Shown in pieces: positions 1 to 5,803 of a DNA stretch of 6,160 nt (positions are counted from its first letter, which is position 1; every line of letters begins with the position of its first letter). This stretch comes from an uncultured Bacteroidota bacterium. Lineage in GTDB: Bacteria > Bacteroidota > Bacteroidia > Chitinophagales > Chitinophagaceae. The position numbers and the translations under genes are program-made. Location: contig CAIJZF010000211.1 of the NCBI GenBank assembly GCA_903825095.1, positions 1 to 6,160 on the forward strand, given 5' to 3'. Below the pieces are notes generated by a model. It was not told the DNA's origin and made no database searches. It saw only the letters and a list, made by a program, of their open reading frames with translations.

Positions 1-969
1 CTAGTTACAGGCGGTTTAAGTTCAGAAGCACAAATTAGTTATAAGAGTGCTCAAACTGTTATGATTGCCTTGGACAAAAATAAATACGATGTGTATTTAA
101 TAGACATTCATCCTACAGGTTGGTGGTATGAAAATATAGTAGGAGAAGAAGTGGCCGTGGATAGAGCCGATTTTAGTATTATGGAAGGTGGGCTTAAAAT
201 TAATTTTGACATTGCCTTAATGTGTATTCATGGTACACCTGGTGAAGATGGAAAAATGCAAGGCTACTTCGATTTAATTGGCATGCCTTATACAAGTTGC
301 GATACAGCCACCTCGGCTTTAACTTTTAATAAAAGATACACAGTGGCCGTAGCTGGTTTTGGAGGTATTGCGGTAGCAAAGTCATTACATTTAATTTCTT
401 CTACTCAACTAACACCGGATCAAATATTGTCTCAAGTTACACTTCCACTATTTGTAAAACCAAATAACGGAGGAAGTAGTTTAGGTATAAGTAAAGTAAA
501 CACCGCTTTAGAATTAGCGCCTGCCTTAGAAAAAGCATTTAAAGAAGACACACAGGTTTTAGTAGAAGAATTTATAAGTGGAAGAGAGTTTACCATTGGT
601 GTTTTTAAGTCTAAAGGAGTTACTACTGTTTTACCTATTACTGAAATTAAAACAGAGAATGAATTTTTCGATTTTGCTGCAAAGTATGAAGGCAAGAGTG
701 AAGAGATAACGCCTGCAAAAATTACCGAGACCATGTTCAAGGACTTATCGGAGGCGGCTAAGCAAGTATATGCTACTTTAAATTGTAGAGGGGTTGTGAG
801 AATAGATTTCATTTATGATGAAAAAGCGCAGAAGGCCTTTTTATTAGAAGTGAATACAGTGCCAGGACAAAGTGAGGCAAGTATTATACCTCAACAAGTG
901 AGAGCCATGGGCTGGAATTTAACCGATTTTTATGCAAGTATTATAGAAGATAGTTTAGCTTCGAAGTAA
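1..969 (+). CDS. ddl: D-alanine--D-alanine ligase, 5' end outside window
   Basis: This is a cytoplasmic ATP-grasp enzyme that joins two D-alanines for the peptidoglycan precursor. The reading frame is open from base 1, and the 20 codons before the first ATG (61) already read as Ddl sequence (VTGGLSSEAQIS..., matching the N-terminal GG-SSE-x-x-IS motif). The true start therefore lies upstream of the window, and 322 residues are visible. In the visible fragment, HGTPGEDGKMQG starts near residue 77, the ATP-binding KPNNGGSS near 153, and the omega-loop FDFAAKYEGKSEE near 224. The C-terminal metal and substrate residues are Asp269 (RIDF), Glu283 and Asn285 (LLEVNTVPG). The Tyr in AKY corresponds to the omega-loop tyrosine linked to D-Ala-D-Ala rather than D-Ala-D-Lac specificity; this is a family-level inference. 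The length suggests that only a few N-terminal residues are missing. The PASTA gene follows after 45 bp on the same strand, probably in one operon. Confidence 0.95.
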   Translation, partial: LVTGGLSSEAQISYKSAQTVMIALDKNKYDVYLIDIHPTGWWYENIVGEEVAVDRADFSIMEGGLKINFDIALMCIHGTPGEDGKMQGYFDLIGMPYTSCDTATSALTFNKRYTVAVAGFGGIAVAKSLHLISSTQLTPDQILSQVTLPLFVKPNNGGSSLGISKVNTALELAPALEKAFKEDTQVLVEEFISGREFTIGVFKSKGVTTVLPITEIKTENEFFDFAAKYEGKSEEITPAKITETMFKDLSEAAKQVYATLNCRGVVRIDFIYDEKAQKAFLLEVNTVPGQSEASIIPQQVRAMGWNLTDFYASIIEDSLASK

Positions 970-1014
970 TTAGAAAAATATTCATTCAATAGTCATTAAA
1001 TAAGATCTGCTATT

Positions 1015-1839
1015 TTGGAATTCATAGATAAATTATTAAAAAAGCCTTTATGGGTAAATATCTTAGCAGGTATTGGACTTGTATTGTCAATATTAATTAT
1101 TTTCTTTTTTTCCTTAGGTTGGATTACAGGCAATGGTAAGACAGAAAAAGTACCCAATGTTTTAGGCCTTGATATTACTGCTGCTGAAAAAAATATTAAA
1201 GCCCTAGGATTTGATTTGGTAGTACAAGACTCCATTTATGTAGATACCCTTGCTAGAAACTCCGTATTAAGACAGACCCCAGAAGCAGACGAAGTAGTTA
1301 AAAAAGGAAGAACTATTTTTTTAACCGTTAATCGTGTGATTGCGCCACAGGTAGATATGCCAAATTTAATAGGCTTCTCTTTAAAAAGTGCGCAAACTTA
1401 TTTAAAAGTATTAGGCTTAAGAATTGGTACCATTAATTTAGTGGCAGATAGAAATAAAAATGTAATTGTAGAACAGCTAGTAGGTAATACACCTATTGCA
1501 CCAGGTACCAAAATTGTGTCGGGCACCTTAATTAATTTTACAGTGGGAGATGGGGGCGCTAGTATTGGTATGGAAGTGCCAGACTTAATTGGCTTAACGG
1601 TAGATATGGCTAAAATGAAATTAGCGAGTATGGGACTTCTAGTTGGAAATATAATTTCAAACGGAGCTATTCAAGACACCGCTACTGCCTTTGTAATTCA
1701 GCAAAACCCGGGTACATATTCTTCTGTATTAGATTCCTTAGGTATGCCTATTAAAAATGTAACCATTCAAGGAGTAGCCATTGACTTAGTCATTGATAAA
1801 GTTGCTCCTGTTATTATAAAAAGAGATTCTTTAAAGTAA
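1015..1839 (+). CDS. PASTA-domain membrane protein (three PASTA repeats, no kinase)
   Basis: A 274-residue single-pass membrane protein. It has a short N-terminal cytoplasmic stretch (MEFIDKLLKKPLW), one transmembrane helix at about residues 13-35, and then three PASTA repeats outside the membrane. The repeats start at about 45 (VPNVLGLDITAAEKNIKALG), 114 (MPNLIGFSLKSAQTYLKVLG) and 187 (VPDLIGLTVDMAKMKLASMG). PASTA domains bind peptidoglycan or muropeptides in other proteins; no kinase, transpeptidase or other catalytic domain is present here. The start is TTG at 1015: an in-frame stop lies at 997-999, the only codons between are ATA AGA TCT GCT ATT, and the first in-frame ATG (residue 114) lies after the first repeat. 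Starting at TTG keeps the basic N-terminus and the whole helix. The position directly after ddl supports a cell-wall role, possibly as a periplasmic peptidoglycan sensor or scaffold, but the exact function is not known. Confidence 0.88.
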   Translation: MEFIDKLLKKPLWVNILAGIGLVLSILIIFFFSLGWITGNGKTEKVPNVLGLDITAAEKNIKALGFDLVVQDSIYVDTLARNSVLRQTPEADEVVKKGRTIFLTVNRVIAPQVDMPNLIGFSLKSAQTYLKVLGLRIGTINLVADRNKNVIVEQLVGNTPIAPGTKIVSGTLINFTVGDGGASIGMEVPDLIGLTVDMAKMKLASMGLLVGNIISNGAIQDTATAFVIQQNPGTYSSVLDSLGMPIKNVTIQGVAIDLVIDKVAPVIIKRDSLK

Positions 1840-1856
1840 GGAAACCACTATTTTAA

Positions 1857-1880
1857 AACTAATAACATAACTAATAACAT
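1857..1880. repeat. Perfect tandem duplication of a 12-bp unit
   Basis: AACTAATAACAT occurs twice back to back (1857-1868 and 1869-1880), followed by a decayed partial third unit, TACTAGTA (6 of 8 matches). It lies in the AT-rich gap (1840-1972) between the PASTA and rhodanese genes. It could be a replication-slippage product or a pair of phased protein-binding sites; the sequence does not decide between them. Confidence 0.7.
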
Positions 1881-1972
1881 TACTAGTATATTTTAATAAT
1901 AACAATAGAAATATAAATAGAGCCATTCCAATTGTATAAATTCTATAAATAATTCACTTTAAATATCATACA

Positions 1973-2281
1973 ATGCAAACTATTACAGTAGAAGCTTTGA
2001 AAGCAAAATTAGACGCAGGAGAAAAAATAAATTTAGTAGATGTACGCGAGCCACATGAGCACGAAGCATTTAATATTGGTGGTATCCTACTTCCATTAGG
2101 ACAAGTACAAACTTTACAATTAGACGATATCGAGGACTTAAAAGAAGAGATTATATATATTTATTGCAGAAGTGGCAACAGAAGCGGTCAAGCCTGTTTA
2201 ATGTTGGAGCCATATGGCTTTAAAAATGTAGTGAATGTATCGGGTGGTATGTTAGACTGGCAGGCAAAATTTCCTGGATAA
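1973..2281 (+). CDS. Single-domain rhodanese-like protein
   Basis: A 102-residue cytoplasmic protein made of one rhodanese domain and nothing else. The N-terminal part holds the VDVREPHEHEAFNIGG block (about residues 22-37), typical of the CH2A-like region of the fold. The active-site loop is Cys65-Arg-Ser-Gly-Asn-Arg-Ser, a six-residue loop beginning with the catalytic cysteine that carries a persulfide in sulfurtransferases. The C-terminal VNVSGGMLDWQAKFPG is the usual closing motif. There is no signal peptide or partner domain. The family moves sulfane sulfur to acceptors such as cyanide, thiols or thiolation factors; the acceptor here cannot be told. The ATG at 1973 is preceded by an A/T-rich leader. 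A weak promoter-like pair (TTG at 1932-1934, TCACTTTA at 1954-1961) lies just upstream. It sits alone between longer gaps, so it may be its own transcription unit. Confidence 0.93.
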   Translation: MQTITVEALKAKLDAGEKINLVDVREPHEHEAFNIGGILLPLGQVQTLQLDDIEDLKEEIIYIYCRSGNRSGQACLMLEPYGFKNVVNVSGGMLDWQAKFPG

Positions 2282-2312
2282 TTTTTGATAGTTTATTTAT
2301 ATCTTAACTTTC
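2282..2312 (+). promoter_or_regulatory. Bacteroidota-type promoter candidate for the S33 hydrolase gene
   Basis: A TTTTTG box (2282-2287) and TAACTTTC (2305-2312, 7 of 8 to TAnnTTTG) are separated by 17 bp, within the usual Bacteroidota spacing between the -33 and -7 elements. The predicted transcript would start at about 2317-2320, only a few bases before the ATG at 2326. It begins right after the rhodanese stop codon, which suggests the hydrolase can be transcribed independently. Confidence 0.45.
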
Positions 2313-2325
2313 TAAACAATTTAAA

Positions 2326-3354
2326 ATGAAAAAATTAAGTTCATTATTATTAATGGCTACGCTAGTATTGAGCGCTTGTAATTTTGATAATAATAAGCCT
2401 TCGGCTTACCATGATAATGCTAATAGAGAAGACACACTCACAGGAGGCGTTAAATTAATACCCATTACTACAAGTAAAGGTGTATTTAATGTTTGGACAA
2501 AAAGAGTAGGGAATAATCCAAAAATAAAAGTTTTGTTATTACATGGAGGCCCTGGTTCTACCCATGAATATTTTGAATGTTTTGATTCTTATTTTCCTAA
2601 AGCAGAAATAGAATATTATTACTATGACCAATTAGGTTCTGCTTATTCTGATAACCCTAACGATTCTAGTTTATGGAATTTACCAAGGTTTGTTGAAGAA
2701 GTAGAGACAGTTAGAAAGGCATTAGGTATGGACTCTTCTAATTTCTTTTTATTAGGACATTCTTGGGGCGGTATACTAGCCACTGAGTATGCGCTTAAGT
2801 ATCAAAAAAATTTAAAGGGACTTATTATTTCAAATATGGTGCCTTCAATCCCTGATTATGTAAAATATGCCAATGAAGTATTGGGGCCAAAATTACCTAA
2901 GGAAGTGCTTTCATCAATACGTGCATTTGAAGCGAAGGGCGATTATACTAATCCTGGCTATTTAAAAATTATTACAGACTATTATTATCCTGAACATGTT
3001 TTAAGAATGCCTGTGGCTAATTGGCCTGATCCTGTAAAACGAACTTTTGCAAGAATGAATTATCCTTTGTATTTAAAAATGCAAGGTCCTTCAGAATTTG
3101 GTATAATAGGAGATGCTGTTTTAAAGAATTGGGATCGCAAAGCCGATTTAAAAACTATTACAGTTCCTACTTTAAGTATTGGCGGCGAATTTGACACCAT
3201 GGACCCTAAGGCTATGGAAGAAGTTTCTAAGCTAGTAAAGGATGGTCAATTCTTATACTGCCCTAAAGGTTCTCATATGTCTATGTATGACGATCAGTTT
3301 ACTTATTTCACCGGTTTAGTGAAGTTCATTAAAGGGGTGGATGCAAGAAAATAA
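2326..3354 (+). CDS. Lipoprotein alpha/beta hydrolase, proline iminopeptidase (S33) family
   Basis: A 342-residue alpha/beta hydrolase resembling proline iminopeptidases and proline-specific peptidases of family S33. The N-terminus (MKKLSSLLLMATLVLSAC) is a lipoprotein signal with lipobox LSAC, so Cys18 would be lipidated and the enzyme membrane-anchored outside the cytoplasm. Family motifs follow in order: oxyanion-hole HGGPGS at 73-78, YDQLGSAYSD at 100-109, the nucleophile elbow GHSWGG at 144-149 (Ser146), GGEFDTMDP at 286-294 with the likely catalytic Asp290, and GSHMSMYDD with His317. A cap domain spans about residues 170-260. The triad is complete, so the enzyme should be active. The family releases N-terminal proline or other residues from peptides, but some members act on other esters or amides, so the substrate is uncertain. 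The rhodanese gene ends 44 bp upstream; the 3' end faces the receptor gene with a 2-bp gap. Confidence 0.9.
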   Translation: MKKLSSLLLMATLVLSACNFDNNKPSAYHDNANREDTLTGGVKLIPITTSKGVFNVWTKRVGNNPKIKVLLLHGGPGSTHEYFECFDSYFPKAEIEYYYYDQLGSAYSDNPNDSSLWNLPRFVEEVETVRKALGMDSSNFFLLGHSWGGILATEYALKYQKNLKGLIISNMVPSIPDYVKYANEVLGPKLPKEVLSSIRAFEAKGDYTNPGYLKIITDYYYPEHVLRMPVANWPDPVKRTFARMNYPLYLKMQGPSEFGIIGDAVLKNWDRKADLKTITVPTLSIGGEFDTMDPKAMEEVSKLVKDGQFLYCPKGSHMSMYDDQFTYFTGLVKFIKGVDARK

Positions 3355-3362
3355 ATTTATTT
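3349..3362. repeat. 14-bp perfect A/T palindrome spanning two convergent stop codons
   Basis: AAATAAATTTATTT equals its own reverse complement and contains both facing stop codons: TAA at 3352-3354 for the hydrolase and TTA at 3357-3359 for the receptor. It has no G/C, so any hairpin would be weak. It may help end transcription from both sides, but it may also simply reflect two stops meeting in AT-rich DNA. Confidence 0.5.
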
Positions 3363-5570
3363 AAGATCTATTTTTAAACTTAACCAATAATTTCTTCCTG
3401 CCATTGGGAAGTAGTTATTGGAAGTAGTGGTGGCGCCACCATATAGATAACTATAAGTATATCCATTGGGCTCGTAAAGTTTATTAAATATATTATTGGC
3501 GTACAATTGTATTTGCATCGCCCATTTAGTTTTCGAAACTATATTATGTGAGAACTGAATATCTTGTAAGAAATAAGCTTTCAATGTTCTTAATTCATTT
3601 TGTGTATTGTCCAAATATTGTTTTGAAACATATTTACTTATTAGGTTCAAATTCCATTTTTTATTGAATTGAATACCCATTGTATGACTAGCCGTTAGGT
3701 TAGGAGACAAAGTGATATCTGTATTTTTATGTAAGATGGCTATTTGTCCTCCAGCATCATAGTCGTCAATATATTCAGTGAAAGCCTCTATTTTATTTTG
3801 ACTTACTGTAATATTTCCCGAACTAGTTATAAATGAATTTAATTTCCAAGTTTCAACTAGTTCAATTCCCATTCTTTTACTTTTAGGTACATTCATTCTA
3901 GTATAAGCGCCAATATCACTAATTTTTCCAGTGAGCACTAGTTGGTCTTTATAGTACATTAAATAAACATTCGCACCCCAATCAAAACTTCCTTTTTTGG
4001 TATTAAAGCCTGTTTCAAAATCGGTAAGTACTTCCTGCTTAGGTTGCTCATTAGTAGCTGCTTCAAAATCATCTCTATTAGGTTCTTTATGTGCTATTGC
4101 TATACTGGTATAATAATTTGTATGCTTTGTTTTATAGAATAGTCCTGCCTTAGGGTTCAAAAAATTAAAGTTTCTTTTCACCATTAAATCGGCATTGCGA
4201 TCAAAGCCATACATATTATGGGCAACATTTCTATATTGGATATCTACGAAACTGCTTAAAGCTCCAGTTAACTGATGGTTCCATTTTATATAAGTATTGA
4301 AATCTTTTTTGATGGCATTGTTGTAATAATAATTAAAATCTGGTTGAATGCCCAAATATTGTAAATAGGGGAGTCTTCCATAATGAAGACCATCATAAGT
4401 ATTCCAAGCGCCGCCTAAAGTAAATTTATTACTACCTTCTTCATATACAAGTGATGCTATTTGTCCATAAAAATTATTATCTAACCATTTTCTTCTTACT
4501 AAATCAAATACAGCGTAAGGGTTTATTCTTATTGCATTTGTAGAATTAGTGCTAGCCTTTGCTAGATAATCAGATAATAGAACACCGCCTTTATACTCTT
4601 CATAATAACCCTTGCCTCTAGTTAAGAACACTGCTGTATTCCACTCTAATTTTGAATTAATCTTTTTATTGTAGAATAATTGGTAATGCGTTTGATTGTA
4701 ATTATCGGTTTGATTATTATAAGGTGTATCCGATTTTTCCATTCCAGCTGGGTTATAGGTTCTTTGCGTACTTAGTAATTCTTCAGGCACACCATACCAA
4801 GCCTGATACGTTTTCTCCCATCCTGAAAATACATTTAATCTTAAAGAAGCATTATCTCCCCAATAAGTACTACTTAGATAAAACGATTTTAATTTTGAAC
4901 TAGCACGATCCATATATCCATCGCTACTAATATTACTTACACGACCATCAATGGCGAAACGATTATTCATTAAGCCTGTTCCTAATTGCAAAGTATTTTT
5001 TAAAGTATTAAAAGAACCTGCAGTCGATTGAAGGGAAAGATATTTCTCAGGGTTGTAATTGTTAGTAGCTAAATTAATAGTGGCACCAAATGCACCCGAC
5101 CCATTGGTAGAAGTACCCACACCTCTTTGAATTTGAACGCTATTTAAACTGGAACTAAAATCGGGTAGGTCTACAAAATAGGTAATCATGCTTTCTGCAT
5201 CATTATAAGGAATACCGTTTAAGGTTACATTAATTCTAGTACCATCACTACCTCTAATTCTAAGGCCAGTATAACCCACACCTGTTCCTGCATCTGAATT
5301 CACCACCACGGAAGGGGTGTTCTGCAAAACAAAGGGAAGATCTTGTCCGTAGTTTAATTGTTGAATACTTGATTTATTTAAATTGCTGATCGCGAAGGGG
5401 CTGTTTTCACTAGCCCTCACCGATCTTACTTCCAAAGGGGGCAGGTTTCGAATACTATCAGTTTGTAATCTTGCGCTGTCTATTTTCTTTTGAATAGATA
5501 AGGGCTTGGTTTGAGCCATAGAATTGGCTACCATTAATAAAAAGGCAAATGTTCCCAATAACTTAGTCAT
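3357..5570 (-). CDS. TonB-dependent outer-membrane receptor under TPP riboswitch, predicted thiamin uptake
   Basis: A 737-residue outer-membrane receptor. A signal peptide (MTKLLGTFAFLLMVANSMAQ) is probably cleaved after residue 20. A short linker holds a possible TonB box around LPPLEVRSVRA (43-53). The plug covers about 50-170, with the hallmark GLRIRGSDGTRINVTLNGIP (102-121) and VQIQRGVGTSTNGSGAFGA (145-163). The rest is a 22-strand-type barrel rich in aromatic and Asn/Ser/Thr residues, closing with GRNYWLSLKIDLK. It lacks the carboxypeptidase-regulatory-like N-terminal domain common in SusC-type receptors, and no SusD partner is present, so it resembles a classical vitamin or siderophore receptor. 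The TPP aptamer in its leader points to thiamin or a related compound as the substrate, as for the THI-element-linked Omr1/OMthi receptors known in Bacteroidetes. That link is inference from regulation; the plug and barrel alone do not show specificity. It is monocistronic here, since the convergent hydrolase follows immediately. Confidence 0.92.
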   Translation of the reverse strand: MTKLLGTFAFLLMVANSMAQTKPLSIQKKIDSARLQTDSIRNLPPLEVRSVRASENSPFAISNLNKSSIQQLNYGQDLPFVLQNTPSVVVNSDAGTGVGYTGLRIRGSDGTRINVTLNGIPYNDAESMITYFVDLPDFSSSLNSVQIQRGVGTSTNGSGAFGATINLATNNYNPEKYLSLQSTAGSFNTLKNTLQLGTGLMNNRFAIDGRVSNISSDGYMDRASSKLKSFYLSSTYWGDNASLRLNVFSGWEKTYQAWYGVPEELLSTQRTYNPAGMEKSDTPYNNQTDNYNQTHYQLFYNKKINSKLEWNTAVFLTRGKGYYEEYKGGVLLSDYLAKASTNSTNAIRINPYAVFDLVRRKWLDNNFYGQIASLVYEEGSNKFTLGGAWNTYDGLHYGRLPYLQYLGIQPDFNYYYNNAIKKDFNTYIKWNHQLTGALSSFVDIQYRNVAHNMYGFDRNADLMVKRNFNFLNPKAGLFYKTKHTNYYTSIAIAHKEPNRDDFEAATNEQPKQEVLTDFETGFNTKKGSFDWGANVYLMYYKDQLVLTGKISDIGAYTRMNVPKSKRMGIELVETWKLNSFITSSGNITVSQNKIEAFTEYIDDYDAGGQIAILHKNTDITLSPNLTASHTMGIQFNKKWNLNLISKYVSKQYLDNTQNELRTLKAYFLQDIQFSHNIVSKTKWAMQIQLYANNIFNKLYEPNGYTYSYLYGGATTTSNNYFPMAGRNYWLSLKIDLK

Positions 5571-5642
5571 TACTAAAGTTTACTTGTTTCAAAAATTGAT
5601 ACTGGGAACAGGAATAATAGCTATGAGAAGTGCGCGTGTTGC

Positions 5643-5722
5643 GTTGACCTTCCCTTCGCAGGCATTACCCTGTTCAGGTTCAACGGGTTTTTCTCAGCCT
5701 TTTACAGCACCCCGAGGACAAC
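5643..5722 (-). promoter_or_regulatory. TPP riboswitch (THI element) in the receptor leader
   Basis: Read on the minus strand, the conserved TPP aptamer blocks appear in order and spacing: GGGGUGC (5713-5707), CUGAGA (5697-5692), ACCC (5688-5685), GAACCUGA (5681-5674), AUGCC (5665-5661) and GCGAAGGGA (5659-5651). Closing stem P1 can form between GUUGUCC (5722-5716) and GGUCAAC (5649-5643) with one U-U mismatch. P2 pairs GGGU with ACCC, and the second arm pairs CAGG (5672-5669) with CCUG (5662-5659). The P3 arm is very short (UGUAAAAGG between the GGGGUGC and CUGAGA blocks). The element binds thiamin pyrophosphate and would lower receptor expression when TPP is abundant. About 70 nt lie between the aptamer and the ATG. 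No hairpin followed by a U-run is visible there, so control of translation is more likely than intrinsic termination, but this is not settled. Confidence 0.95.
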
Positions 5723-5723
5723 A

Positions 5724-5750
5724 CAAAAATAGGCAGGAAAATGATACAAA
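5724..5750 (-). promoter_or_regulatory. Promoter candidate for the riboswitch-receptor transcript
   Basis: On the minus strand TATTTTTG (5731-5724) matches the Bacteroidota -7 consensus TAnnTTTG at all positions. A TTTG box (5750-5747) lies 15 bp upstream, slightly closer than usual. Transcription would begin at about 5717-5721, inside the 5' strand of aptamer stem P1, so the RNA would start almost directly with the riboswitch. Confidence 0.5.
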
Positions 5751-5753
5751 GCG

Positions 5754-5782
5754 CTGTAACTTTATACTAATATTTACGTTTT
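5754..5782 (+). promoter_or_regulatory. Weak promoter candidate for the GIN-domain gene
   Basis: TACGTTTT (5775-5782, 7 of 8 to TAnnTTTG) is preceded at 18 bp by CTG (5754-5756, 2 of 3 to TTG). The transcript would start near 5788, leaving a leader of about 16 nt before the ATG at 5804. A second -7-like box, TAACTTTA (5757-5764), overlaps it, so the call is tentative. Confidence 0.3.
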
Positions 5783-5803
5783 AAGTAATAAACAATACAC
5801 ATT

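Noticed and set aside
432..812. A 126-codon minus-strand open frame inside ddl
   Set aside because: It lies wholly antisense to a conserved enzyme, has no recognisable domain and no promoter or leader of its own.
61..969. ATG at 61 as the start of the ligase
   Set aside because: The in-frame codons 1-60 encode the conserved N-terminal Ddl motif (GG-SSE), so the gene starts before the window and ATG 61 is internal.
996..1235. A 79-codon minus-strand open frame over the start of the PASTA gene
   Set aside because: It is antisense to the transmembrane segment and first PASTA repeat, and its composition is that of a shadow frame.
3357..5570. SusC-type glycan receptor
   Set aside because: There is no carboxypeptidase-regulatory-like N-terminal extension, no SusD neighbour, the length is only 737 residues, and the TPP riboswitch points to a vitamin instead.
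5571..5642. Intrinsic terminator between the TPP aptamer and the receptor start
   Set aside because: The minus-strand leader has a short U-run (about 5597-5593), but I could not find a stable GC-rich hairpin directly before it.
5524..5784. An 86-codon plus-strand open frame over the receptor start and its leader
   Set aside because: It is the antisense of the receptor signal peptide and of the TPP riboswitch. The peptide has no domain character, and its ...FPSQALPCSGST... part is simply the translated complement of conserved aptamer bases, a frequent spurious gene call.
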